Part shown: piece after piece, positions 42,992-51,013 of the stretch
Position numbering within the stretch: the first letter of the stretch is position 1
Layout of the letters: every line of letters starts with the position of its first letter
Assembly: GCA_035486355.1 (NCBI GenBank)
Contig: DATHNE010000009.1
Coordinates: 48,723-112,722 of the forward strand
Source of the DNA: Palsa-883 sp035486355
GTDB lineage: Bacteria; Pseudomonadota; Alphaproteobacteria; Acetobacterales; Acetobacteraceae
DNA: 64,000 nt
Direction of reading: 5' to 3'
Translations under genes and position numbers: made by a program
Notes under the pieces: generated by a model
The model's input: the letters and a program-made list of their open reading frames with translations, nothing else
Databases searched by the model: none
What the model was told of the DNA's origin: nothing

Positions 42992-44086
42992 ATGGACAAG
43001 CCCGCCAACGCCGCCCCCCCATCGCCGCTGATCACCGGGCGTGGCACCGTCCTGCCGCCGGGCCTCGACCCGCGCTCGGCAGCGGTGTTGCGCGAGATCG
43101 TGGAGCAGTACGTGCAGACCGGCGGGCCAGTCGGCAGCCGCACGCTATCGCGCCGCCTGCCACTGAATGTGTCGCCCGCCACGATCCGCAATGTGATGGC
43201 CGACCTGACTGAGGCGGGCCTGCTGTATGCACCGCACACCTCGGCCGGTCGCCTGCCGACCGATCGCGGCCTGCGCTTGTTTGTGGACGGATTGCTGCAT
43301 TTCGGCGAGCTGACCGAGGAGGAACGCACGTTGATTACGGCGGCGCTGGCAACGGCCGGTCGCAGCCTGGAGGACACACTGGCGGAGGCCAGCACGATGC
43401 TGTCGGGACTGTCGGCCGCGGCCGGATTGGTGCTCGCGCCAAAGTCCGAAGGCCCGCTCAAGCATATCGAATTCGTGCCGCTTGGCTCCGGCCGTGCGTT
43501 GGTGGTGCTGGTCGGGGGCGATGGCCAGGTGGAAAACCGTGTGATCGAGATCCCCCCTGGGGTCCCACCCTCGGCGCTGCAGGAAGCCAGCAACTATCTC
43601 AACGCGCGCCTGTCCGGTCGGCCACTGGCCGATGTCCGCCGGGTGGTGCGGGAAGAGATGTCCGCCAACCGCACCGAGCTCGATGCTCTGTCCAAGCTTG
43701 TGGTGGAGGCCGGCTTGGCGACCTGGTCGGGCGATTCGCGCGCCGGCAGCCTGATCGTACGCGGCCAAGCCAAGCTGCTGAACGACGTCACCCAGATTGA
43801 GCGCCTATCCTCGATCCAGATGCTGTTCGAACGGCTGGAGGCGCAGGAGACCATGCTGCGCCTGCTGGAGCTGGCAGAGCAGTCAGACGGAGTGCGGATC
43901 TTCATCGGCGCGGAAAGCGGCGTGTTCGGCGCCTCCGGCCTGTCGATGGTGGTCGCCCCAGCCCGCGGCGAGGCCGGGCGGATCGTCGGCGCGATCGGCG
44001 TGATCGGCCCGACCCGGATCAATTACGGCCGCATTATTCCCGTGGTTGACTACACCGCCCGCGTGATCGGGCAACTGCTCGGCTGA
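42992..44086 (+). CDS. hrcA: Heat-inducible transcriptional repressor HrcA
   Basis: A 364-residue repressor that binds CIRCE elements of groESL-type operons and is folded by GroEL. The winged-helix N-terminus is LDPRSAAVLREIVEQYVQTG then GPVGSRTLSRRLPLNVSPAT; the C-terminal dimer region includes RRVVREEMSANRTELDALSK, FIGAESGVFGASGLSMVVAP and GAIGVIGPTRINYGRIIPVV. ATG 42992 has GGAAGG 6 bases upstream and is preferred over an upstream TTG. No CIRCE palindrome is seen before hrcA, grpE or dnaK in this window, so its targets lie elsewhere. Confidence 0.95.
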   Translation: MDKPANAAPPSPLITGRGTVLPPGLDPRSAAVLREIVEQYVQTGGPVGSRTLSRRLPLNVSPATIRNVMADLTEAGLLYAPHTSAGRLPTDRGLRLFVDGLLHFGELTEEERTLITAALATAGRSLEDTLAEASTMLSGLSAAAGLVLAPKSEGPLKHIEFVPLGSGRALVVLVGGDGQVENRVIEIPPGVPPSALQEASNYLNARLSGRPLADVRRVVREEMSANRTELDALSKLVVEAGLATWSGDSRAGSLIVRGQAKLLNDVTQIERLSSIQMLFERLEAQETMLRLLELAEQSDGVRIFIGAESGVFGASGLSMVVAPARGEAGRIVGAIGVIGPTRINYGRIIPVVDYTARVIGQLLG

Positions 44087-44095
44087 GTTGCGTGA

Positions 44096-44302
44096 TTTCC
44101 GCGACCGATCGAGGTTGATGCATCCGGCATTGGGCCAGCCTGGCGTGCCGCGGTGCTGACCCTTGCGATCGCTGAGTTGCTGAGCCCGTATGATGCCACC
44201 TATCTGGAACTTACGATCCGCCGCGGCCGGCCCCTTGCCAGCAGCGAGGCCGCGTTGCACCGGGCGGCGGCACGGCATGGCATCCCGGTGGTGCCCGACG
44301 GG
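44096..44302 (+). pseudogene. Remnant of a VapC-type PIN-domain toxin (C-terminal half)
   Basis: One open frame gives RPIEVDASGIGPAWRAAVLT then LAIAELLSPYDATYLELTIR and RGRPLASSEAALHRAAARHG. This follows the C-terminal half of VapC toxins, including the conserved acidic residue in the YDAxYLEL motif and the late PLAT-D--L--AA region (here PLASSEAAL). The N-terminal half with the first catalytic Asp is absent: a stop lies directly upstream (44093-44095) and hrcA ends 9 bases before the fragment. No VapB antitoxin is seen. It sits between hrcA and grpE, which are usually adjacent, so it is a relic of an insertion. Confidence 0.65.
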
Positions 44303-44393
44303 CCGGCCAAATCCGAACCGACCGTTAACGCATCGTATGGTATGCGCAGTGCCCTCCTTGTCCGCCGCCTCCAATTTTCCTAACTGAGCGCGC

Positions 44394-44996
44394 ATGAACA
44401 CCGAACCCGAAAAGACCCAAGCGTCCGACGCCGCCACGCCGGATGTTCCCGAGACGCCCGAGCAACTGATGCAGGCCGCCTCTGCCCGCATCGCCGAGTT
44501 GGAGGCGGAGCTTGCCGAGATGAAGGACAAGTGGGTCCGGGCAGAGGCCGAGACGGCCAATGTGCGTGCCCGCACAAGGCGCGAGGTTGATGAGACCCGC
44601 CAGTATGCGGTGCAGAAATTCGCCGCCGACGTGGCGGAAGCCGCCGAGAACCTGAAGCGCGGTCTGGACGCAGTCCCCGCGGCCGTCGAGGGTGAGCCGG
44701 AGATCGTGACCCGGCTGCGCGAAGGCTTCACCGGGGTCGAACGCAGCTTCCTGGCCCTGCTCGAGCGCAACGGCATCAAGCGCGAGGACCCGACCGGCAA
44801 GCGCTTCGATCCAAATCTGCATCAGGCGATGGCCGAGGAAGAGAGCGCCGCGCACCCGCCCGGCACCGTCATGCACGCGTGGACTCAGGGCTGGACCCTG
44901 AACGGGCGGCTGCTGCGCCCGGCCATGGTCGTGGTCGCCAAGGCCCCGGCCGAGGAGATCACCGCCGAGCGCGGACATGTGGATACCACCGCCTGA
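44394..44996 (+). CDS. grpE: Nucleotide exchange factor GrpE
   Basis: A 200-residue co-chaperone that drives ADP release from DnaK. An acidic N-terminus, a long coiled coil (ASARIAELEAELAEMKDKWV to about residue 90), and the beta-domain with DPTGKRFDPNLHQAMAEEES, PPGTVMHAWTQGWTLNGRLL and RPAMVVVAKAP identify it. It lies 91 bases after the VapC remnant and 136 bases before dnaK, so its normal link to hrcA is broken by the remnant. The ribosome binding site is weak. Confidence 0.95.
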   Translation: MNTEPEKTQASDAATPDVPETPEQLMQAASARIAELEAELAEMKDKWVRAEAETANVRARTRREVDETRQYAVQKFAADVAEAAENLKRGLDAVPAAVEGEPEIVTRLREGFTGVERSFLALLERNGIKREDPTGKRFDPNLHQAMAEEESAAHPPGTVMHAWTQGWTLNGRLLRPAMVVVAKAPAEEITAERGHVDTTA

Positions 44997-45028
44997 TCGC
45001 CCGGTTGGATGAAATTCCTACCACGAGA

Positions 45029-45060
45029 CCCTTGCCGGAGGGGACGGACCCCCATACATC
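45029..45060 (+). promoter_or_regulatory. Heat-shock (sigma32/RpoH-type) promoter upstream of dnaK
   Basis: CCCTTGCC (45029-45036) and CCCCATAC (45050-45057) are separated by 13 bases. This fits the RpoH consensus CCCTTGAA / CCCCATnT. The dnaK ATG lies 73 bases downstream, preceded by AAAAGGAG (45117-45124). Stress induction of dnaK independent of grpE would follow. Confidence 0.65.
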
Positions 45061-45132
45061 CTAGCCATTCCCACCGTGGGGATGCGCGCGGTGCTTCGGG
45101 CTGCATGCGTCCGCTAAAAGGAGCTTTTCCCA

Positions 45133-47094
45133 ATGAGTAAAGTGATCGGTATCGACCTCGGCACCACGAACTCCTGCGTTGCCATCATGGAGGGCAAGGA
45201 CGTTCGGGTGATCGAGAATAGTGAGGGCGCGCGCACCACGCCCAGCATGGTTGCGTTCTCGGACAGCGGCGAACGCCTGGTCGGGCAGTCCGCCAAGCGG
45301 CAGGCGGTAACCAACCCGTCCAATACGCTGTACGCCATCAAGCGCCTGATCGGCCGGCGCTATGACGACCCGATGGTGAGCAAGGACAAGGGCCTCGTTC
45401 CCTACAACATCGTGCGCGCCGACAATGGCGACGCCGTGGTCGAGGTGAAGGGCGAGAAATACTCGCCCAGTCAGATCAGCGCCTTCATCCTGGGCAAGAT
45501 GAAGGAGACCGCCGAGTCCTACCTCGGCGAGACCGTGACCCAGGCGGTCATCACTGTCCCGGCCTACTTCAACGATAGCCAGCGCCAGGCCACCAAGGAT
45601 GCCGGTCGTATCGCCGGCCTCGAGGTGCTGCGCATCATCAACGAGCCGACGGCAGCCGCACTGGCCTACGGCATGGACAAGAAGCACACCGGCACCATCG
45701 CGGTCTACGACCTGGGCGGCGGCACCTTCGACATCTCGGTGCTGGAGATCGGCGATGGCGTGTTCGAGGTGAAATCGACCAACGGCGACACGTTCCTGGG
45801 CGGTGAAGATTTCGACGCCCGCGTGATCGACTACCTGGCCGACGAGTTCCGCAAGGAGCAGGGCATCGACCTGCGCCGCGACAAGCTTGCGCTGCAGCGG
45901 CTCAAGGAAGCCGCCGAGAAGGCGAAGATCGAGCTGTCGTCGAGCAAGGAGACCGAGGTCAACCTGCCGTTCATCACCGCGGATGCCTCTGGGCCAAAGC
46001 ATCTGGTGATGAAGCTGACGCGGGCGAAGCTGGAAGCGCTGGTGGACGACCTGATCACCCGTACGCTGGAACCCTGCAAGGCCGCGCTGAAGGATGCCGG
46101 TGTGACGGCGGGCGAGATCGGCGAGGTGATCCTGGTGGGCGGCATGACCCGCATGCCGAAGGTCATTGACGCGGTGAAGTCGTTCTTCGGCAAGGAGCCG
46201 GCACGCAACGTCAACCCTGACGAGGTGGTGGCGATCGGCGCCGGCATCCAGGGCGCGGTGCTGGCGGGCGACGTAAAGGACGTGCTGCTGCTGGACGTGA
46301 CACCGTTGTCGCTGGGCATCGAGACACTGGGCGGTGTGTTCACCCGGCTGATCGACCGTAACACCACGATCCCGACCAAGAAGAGCCAGGTGTTCTCCAC
46401 CGCCGACGACAACCAGGGTGCGGTGACCATCAAGGTGTTCCAGGGCGAACGCGAGATGGCGGCCGACAACAAGCTGCTGGGCAACTTCGACCTTCAGGGC
46501 ATCCCGCCGGCCCCGCGCGGCGTGCCGCAGATCGAGGTGACGTTCGACATCGACGCCAACGGCATCGTTTCGGTCCAGGCGAAGGACAAAGCCACCGGCA
46601 AGGAGCAGCAGATCCGCATCCAGGCCAGCGGCGGGCTGAACGAGGCCGACATCCAGCGCATGGTGAAGGAAGCCGAGGCGAACGCCGAAGCCGACAAGAA
46701 GCGCCGCGAGTTCGTCGAGGCGAAGAACCATGCCGACTCGCTGGTGCATCAGGTCGAGAAGAACCTGAAGGAGCATGGCGACAAGCTGTCCGCGCAGGAC
46801 AAGGGCGAGGCGGAAGCCGCCATGGAAGCGACCCGGTCCGCGCTCGAAGGCACCGACGTCGAGGCGCTGAAATCGGCGTCCGAGCGTCTGAGCCAGGCGG
46901 CGATGAAGATTGGCGAGGCGATGTACAAGGCCCAGCAGGCCGAAGCTGGCCCTGGTGGTCCCGGGGGTGGTCCCGGGGGGGGGCCGGGTGGTCCTGACGC
47001 CGGACCGCACGCGGGCGCCGATGGCGGCAAGCACGACGACAAGGTGGTGGACGCCGAGTTCGAGGAAGTCGACGACAAGAAAAAGTCGGCCTGA
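45133..47094 (+). CDS. dnaK: Chaperone DnaK (Hsp70)
   Basis: A 653-residue ATP-driven folding chaperone. The N-terminal ATPase domain begins KVIGIDLGTTNSCVAIMEGK, with VITVPAYFNDSQRQATKDAG, IAVYDLGGGTFDISVLEIGD and VILVGGMTRMPKVIDAVKSF; the linker DVLLLDVTPLSLGIETLGGV leads to the substrate-binding domain, and the helical lid ends in a Gly/Pro-rich low-complexity stretch (GPGGPGGGPGGGPGG) before the EFEEVDDKK tail. The ribosome binding site AAGGAG is strong. Heat-shock control is expected from the promoter at 45029-45060. A hairpin separates it from dnaJ. Confidence 0.98.
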   Translation: MSKVIGIDLGTTNSCVAIMEGKDVRVIENSEGARTTPSMVAFSDSGERLVGQSAKRQAVTNPSNTLYAIKRLIGRRYDDPMVSKDKGLVPYNIVRADNGDAVVEVKGEKYSPSQISAFILGKMKETAESYLGETVTQAVITVPAYFNDSQRQATKDAGRIAGLEVLRIINEPTAAALAYGMDKKHTGTIAVYDLGGGTFDISVLEIGDGVFEVKSTNGDTFLGGEDFDARVIDYLADEFRKEQGIDLRRDKLALQRLKEAAEKAKIELSSSKETEVNLPFITADASGPKHLVMKLTRAKLEALVDDLITRTLEPCKAALKDAGVTAGEIGEVILVGGMTRMPKVIDAVKSFFGKEPARNVNPDEVVAIGAGIQGAVLAGDVKDVLLLDVTPLSLGIETLGGVFTRLIDRNTTIPTKKSQVFSTADDNQGAVTIKVFQGEREMAADNKLLGNFDLQGIPPAPRGVPQIEVTFDIDANGIVSVQAKDKATGKEQQIRIQASGGLNEADIQRMVKEAEANAEADKKRREFVEAKNHADSLVHQVEKNLKEHGDKLSAQDKGEAEAAMEATRSALEGTDVEALKSASERLSQAAMKIGEAMYKAQQAEAGPGGPGGGPGGGPGGPDAGPHAGADGGKHDDKVVDAEFEEVDDKKKSA

Positions 47095-47118
47095 TCGATC
47101 GGGCGTTCTGGCGAAACC

Positions 47119-47154
47119 GATCGCGCCCGTGCTTCGATGAAGCCGGGCGCGATC
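47119..47154 (+). terminator. Strong hairpin between dnaK and dnaJ
   Basis: GATCGCGCCCG and CGGGCGCGATC form a perfect 11-bp stem; inside it GCTTC and GAAGC pair again around GAT, with one bulged T. There is no T-run after it, so a complete intrinsic terminator is unlikely. It lies 25 bases after the dnaK stop and 44 bases before dnaJ. Its likely effect is partial termination or protection of the dnaK 3' end, giving less DnaJ than DnaK. Confidence 0.6.
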
Positions 47155-47197
47155 TCGTTGCGGGTCTGTCAGGCGAGGCAGGGGATAGTGGGCTGAA

Positions 47198-48334
47198 ATG
47201 GCGAAGCAGGACTACTACGCCACTCTTGGCGTGGCACGCGAGGTGGGTGCGGAGGACCTGAAGAAGGCCTACCGCAAGCTCGCGATGCAGTACCATCCCG
47301 ATCGCAATCCCGACGACAAGCAGGCCGAGGCGAAGTTCAAGGAGATCAACGAGGCCTATGACGTCCTGAAGGACGAGCAAAAGCGCGCCGCCTATGATCG
47401 TTTCGGACACGCGGCATTCGAGCAGGGCGGTGGCCGGCCAGGCGGCTTCGAGTTCACCGCCGGCGGCGGGCTGGGTGACATCTTCGATCAGATGTTCGGC
47501 GAGTTCATGGGGGGCCGGCGCGGCAATGGCCGGCAGCGTAGCGGCGCCGATATCCGTCAGGCGGTCGAGATTGACCTTGCGCAGGCCTTTGCTGGCGTGA
47601 AAGCCAATCTGCGCGTGCCGACGCGGGTCGCCTGCGACGCCTGCTCTGGCACCGGGTCGGAAGACAAGAGCCGTCCGGCGGATACCTGCGGCATGTGTCA
47701 CGGCGCCGGCAAGGTGCGCGCGCAGCAGGGTTTCTTCGTGGTCGAGCGGACCTGCCCGACCTGCGGCGGCAGCGGACGGGTGATCCGTACTCCGTGCCGT
47801 GTCTGCCAGGGTCAGGGCACGGTCCAGCGCGAGCGCACGCTGCAGGTCCAGATTCCCGCGGGCGTCGAGGATGGCACCCGCATCCGGCTGGCCGGCGAGG
47901 GCGAGGCCGGAGGGGCGGGTGCGCCGCCAGGCGATCTCTATGTGCACATATCGATCCGGCAACATCCAATCTTCGAGCGCGACGGCGCCAACCTCGCACT
48001 GCGCATGCCGATCCGCCTGACCCAGGCGGCACTGGGCGCGGATGTGGAAGTGCCGGTGATCGACGGCACCAAAGTGAAGGTCAAGATTCCGCCAGGCACG
48101 CAAACCGGTGAGCAAATCCGCGTGCGGGGCAAGGGTTTCTCCGTGCTGCGCAGTGCGGTGCGCGGCGACCTGTATATCCAGGTGCTGGTGGAAACGCCGC
48201 AGCACCTGACCCGTCGGCAACGGGAGCTGCTTGAGGAGTTCGAGCAGGAGGCCGAGGGGCATGCCAAGGGCAGTCCGGAAAGCGAAGGCTTCTTCGCGAA
48301 GGTGAAGGAATTCTTCGACGGCGGACGCAGCTGA
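47198..48334 (+). CDS. dnaJ: Chaperone DnaJ (Hsp40, type I)
   Basis: A 378-residue co-chaperone. The J domain (residues 4-67) has the HPD motif in MQYHPDRNPDDKQAEAKF. A short G/F-rich region follows (GGGRPGGFEFTAGGGLGDIF), then the zinc-binding centre with four CxxCxGxG repeats: CDACSGTG, CGMCHGAG, CPTCGGSG and CRVCQGQG. The C-terminal substrate and dimer domain runs from about residue 215 (VQIPAGVEDGTRIRLAGEGE) to the end. All are intact. The next sequence downstream is the glycosyltransferase remnant, which starts 8 bases after the stop. Confidence 0.97.
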   Translation: MAKQDYYATLGVAREVGAEDLKKAYRKLAMQYHPDRNPDDKQAEAKFKEINEAYDVLKDEQKRAAYDRFGHAAFEQGGGRPGGFEFTAGGGLGDIFDQMFGEFMGGRRGNGRQRSGADIRQAVEIDLAQAFAGVKANLRVPTRVACDACSGTGSEDKSRPADTCGMCHGAGKVRAQQGFFVVERTCPTCGGSGRVIRTPCRVCQGQGTVQRERTLQVQIPAGVEDGTRIRLAGEGEAGGAGAPPGDLYVHISIRQHPIFERDGANLALRMPIRLTQAALGADVEVPVIDGTKVKVKIPPGTQTGEQIRVRGKGFSVLRSAVRGDLYIQVLVETPQHLTRRQRELLEEFEQEAEGHAKGSPESEGFFAKVKEFFDGGRS

Positions 48335-48342
48335 TCGCGGCC

Positions 48343-48735
48343 ATGCCGCGGACCGTCCTGGTTGTCCATGACGGCCACGGACCGATTCGTGGCAGCGAGC
48401 GTGTGCTGCTGACCCTGTTCGACGGGATCGACCCAACGCGCTACCGGTTTGCCGTTACGCGGCGCGCGCCGTGCGGCTGGTGCGGGCCCAACACGCCGTT
48501 CTGATCCACGCCAACACGGCCGCCGCGTGCTCCTGGCTGTTTCTGGCTGCGCTGTGATGCCGCGTGCCGCTGCTCGCCCATATCCACAATTTCTGGAACC
48601 GGCGGCTGCAGTTGCGGTGCGGCATGCACTATCCGGATGCCATTGCTGGGGTCTCAGAAAGGGTCATCCGTAACTTCCGTAGCGATCCGGTTGCGGCGGC
48701 CCGCATTCGCGTCGTGTGTGCCGGAAGCTCACCAA
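48343..48735 (+). pseudogene. Decayed glycosyltransferase (GT4-type) fragment
   Basis: Three pieces of one protein are seen. MPRTVLVVHDGHGPIRGSER and LLTLFDGIDPTRYRFAV come from the N-terminus (frame of 48343). After a frame change at about 48470 follow VRLVRAQHAVLIHANTAAAC and, behind an in-frame TGA (48555-48557), CRVPLLAHIHNFWNRRLQLR and IAGVSERVIRNFRSDPVAAA. The order fits a family 4 glycosyltransferase with about 40 residues deleted between the first two pieces, and its C-terminal domain is lost. It ends at about 48730 where the flippase remnant on the other strand begins, so a deletion probably joined the two. Confidence 0.75.
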
Positions 48736-49381
48736 CCGGCGCCACGCGCGGAGTGTGATGCGCGGCCGATAGGGATGCAGCATAGCAGCATGTAGGTGTA
48801 GATAACTCGCATCCCGCGATTGATGAGAATCCCCACCACCAGGGCCCAGTACGTGTGCCAGACCAGGGCAACACCGACCGTCGCGATCATGCTGGCAAGG
48901 CGCGGCACCATCATGATCTGCACCTGCTTGCCAAACAGCAGGTTTCGCTGGAAATCGATCGTGCCGATGTTCTCCAACGAGCTCATCAACAGGCCCACGG
49001 CCAACACCAGGAAGATCAGCACAGGCCTTATGTCACCGAAGAAGCGGGAAGCAGGCCAGGCGCAGGCAGCAATGAAATGATCAGTGCGATGAGCGATCCG
49101 CGCAGGCCGTTCATCGTAAAGCCGGTATCATAAAGTGACCGATCGAGTGAGCGTTCGCGTAGCAACGCCTCCTGCAGGCCGAGGTACGACAGGCCATCAA
49201 CGGCCAGAGAGAATGACGTCGCCAGGGTCACGAGGCCGCAATCACTTGGCACCAGATCGCGAACCCGCACCAAGGTGTTGACGATTCCCAACAGCGTGCT
49301 GGCAAGACGCCACCCCATCAACCAGCCGACACTCTTCGCGGTGCGTACGCCCAGCGAACCGCTATTATCAGCCCCGCTCAA
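48719..49381 (-). pseudogene. Decayed polysaccharide flippase (Wzx/oligosaccharide exporter) fragment
   Basis: On the minus strand the first part (GSLGVRTAKSVGWLMGWRLA; GLVTLATSFSLAVDGLSYLG; LYDTGFTMNGLRGSLIALII) is the N-terminal third of a Wzx/polysaccharide exporter. A frame change near 49025 leads to LVLAVGLLMSSLENIGTIDF and YWALVVGILINRGMRVIYTY; a second near 48780 leads to LHPYRPRITLRAWRRLVSF, the expected continuation. The remaining half of the protein is gone. With the glycosyltransferase remnant it records a lost exopolysaccharide locus. Confidence 0.75.
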
Positions 49382-49729
49382 CGCCGCACGCTCACGCCGC
49401 CTGATGACCCGCCATTCTCGGTCTGTAACAGCACGCTGTCTGAGGCGAGGCCGGCGCGCGCGTCACCCGAGCTGAGGGTGCTTTCGCTTCGTTCATCATC
49501 TCCGAACGCGAAAGTTCAGACGGATCAGGCGGCCGCGACGCGCGACCCGATGGATGATCCGAGAACGTCCGAGCCAGCTGCGTGGCAGCCGAGACCGCCC
49601 ACCGCGGACGCTACTCCCGGCCTCTCGCCCCTATCTCGCACCGGCACAGGCGACGGGCGATGCCGAACAACGGACTGCCCTATCGTGCTTGGTCGCCTCG
49701 CTCGCGAGAATATCGCTGATTAGGGCCGG
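49382..49729. other. 348-bp stretch without a recognisable gene
   Basis: Between the flippase remnant and the AT-hook gene there is no reading frame with family resemblance on either strand, and no clear promoter or hairpin. Short open frames exist but have no ribosome binding site. It is probably decayed sequence of the same lost polysaccharide locus. Confidence 0.5.
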
Positions 49730-50680
49730 CTAGTTTCCCGGCGCCTTCCAGCCCTTGGTCCACCACTTCACCGGCTTTGCGTCACGCGATTTGGGCGGAC
49801 GCCCCCGACGACGGGGCTCCTGGACCGCACCCAGCCCGAGCTCCGCCTGCTCGGCAATCGGCGCCTTGCGCGGACGCCCGCGCGGCCGTGGCGGAGGGGC
49901 GGATTCGGTCGTGCTCAGCACGATCTTGCGCGGACGACCACGCTTGCGCGGTGCGATTGGCTCAGCACCTTCCACCACCACCTTGCGTGGCCGGCCTCGC
50001 TTGCGCGGCACGACAACTGGCGCAGCATCTGCCACAATGGATGCGGCATCATCGCCCACGGGCACGGCCGCTTCCACCTCAGGGATACGCACCTTCGGGG
50101 GCCGGCCGCGCCGCCTGGGAAGCCCATCCGGCCCCAGCTTCGCCGCCTGACGCGCCTCCAGGACCCTGCGCAGCTCCTGTTCCAGCTTCTCGCGACCGAC
50201 CCGTTCGACCGCCAGCTCGGTCCGTAGCGCCTGCGCCTCACTCAGCGCGGCATCCCGTTCCGACTCGACACGACGGATCGCCTGCAACCCCTCATCCTTG
50301 GCAAGGCGCTCATGCGCCAGCTTGGTGCGCAGATCCCGAATCGCGTTTTGCGTGTCACTCAAGGCGCGCTCGGCGCGTTCCACGGCGATCGCTTGCGAGC
50401 GAATCGTCTGGCGCGCGCCTTCGAGTTGACTGTGCGCGGACGGTCCAAGGCCGGCGGCAGCCTCGGTCGGATGCGTCCGGCGCACCGTGGTCACCTGCAC
50501 TTCACCGTCTTTCACGAAGCGGCGTGGCGGCCGATGCAGGGACAGGCGGTCGGCCGACGGTGCCGCCGGCGCAACGTGCTCCGTGGGACCAGGCGCTGGC
50601 GTTTGACCGTCAAGACCAAGGGCGTGCCGCATCTGCGCCTCCGTTGCACGGAGACGCGCATCGTCGATTGTTTCAGTCAT
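49730..50680 (-). CDS. Coiled-coil protein with five AT-hook motifs, probably nucleoid-associated
   Basis: A 316-residue protein that I do not recognise as a named family. The N-terminal ~85 residues are mixed, then a coiled coil runs from about 85 to 185 (ERAERALSDTQNAIRDLRTK; ELAVERVGREKLEQELRRVL). The C-terminal third has five AT-hooks with the GRP core: PRRRGRPPK, PRKRGRPRK twice, RPRGRPRKA and PRRRGRPPKS, separated by 20-30 residue Ala/Val/Pro-rich linkers, and ends KWWTKGWKAPGN. AT-hooks bind the minor groove of AT-rich DNA. ATG 50680 has AAGGA upstream. Its neighbours give no functional clue. Confidence 0.75.
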   Translation of the reverse strand: MTETIDDARLRATEAQMRHALGLDGQTPAPGPTEHVAPAAPSADRLSLHRPPRRFVKDGEVQVTTVRRTHPTEAAAGLGPSAHSQLEGARQTIRSQAIAVERAERALSDTQNAIRDLRTKLAHERLAKDEGLQAIRRVESERDAALSEAQALRTELAVERVGREKLEQELRRVLEARQAAKLGPDGLPRRRGRPPKVRIPEVEAAVPVGDDAASIVADAAPVVVPRKRGRPRKVVVEGAEPIAPRKRGRPRKIVLSTTESAPPPRPRGRPRKAPIAEQAELGLGAVQEPRRRGRPPKSRDAKPVKWWTKGWKAPGN

Positions 50681-51013
50681 TTTCCTTGTCTTAACCCGGC
50701 TCACACGGCCATTGGTTCACATGAATTCTACAAGTATCAGGCCGCGCGCGAATAAAGCGCGTGTGCCGTCGTATGTGTCAACCCACCTGATGGCCACTTG
50801 ATGTCGCGATATCACGCAATCGCGCAATCCACATCTCCAAGCTGCAACGGCCCATCCGATTTATCGCATAGTATTGAGTGGGAATCCGCATCTCCGCTCC
50901 GGCATGACAGAACCAGTCTTGTAGTCACAGGAACGTTAACATTGCGCTGATACTCTCCGCGGGAGACGGTTTCATTTGCATCGAAGCGATCACCCACCGG
51001 TATTCCACCGTCC
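50681..51013. other. 333-bp intergenic region, no gene seen
   Basis: This gap lies upstream of the AT-hook gene and downstream of xerC. It is less GC-rich than its surroundings. A short minus-strand open frame (50812-50997) has no family resemblance and was not accepted. No terminator, riboswitch or RNA gene is recognised. Confidence 0.5.

Noticed and set aside
42106..45132. CIRCE element (HrcA operator)
   Set aside because: The TTAGCACTC-N9-GAGTGCTAA pattern was looked for before hrcA, grpE and dnaK and not found.
45061..48436. Two long minus-strand open frames opposite dnaK and dnaJ (657 and 668 codons)
   Set aside because: Both are antisense of complete chaperone genes; no ribosome binding sites and no family resemblance.
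49800..50150. Repeated CGGACG/CGCGGACG units, considered as a DNA repeat
   Set aside because: They encode the AT-hooks of the protein at 49730-50680 and are explained by it.
50681..51013. Replication origin or DnaA-box cluster in the AT-richer gap
   Set aside because: No cluster of TTATNCACA boxes and no dnaA, dnaN or hemE beside it.
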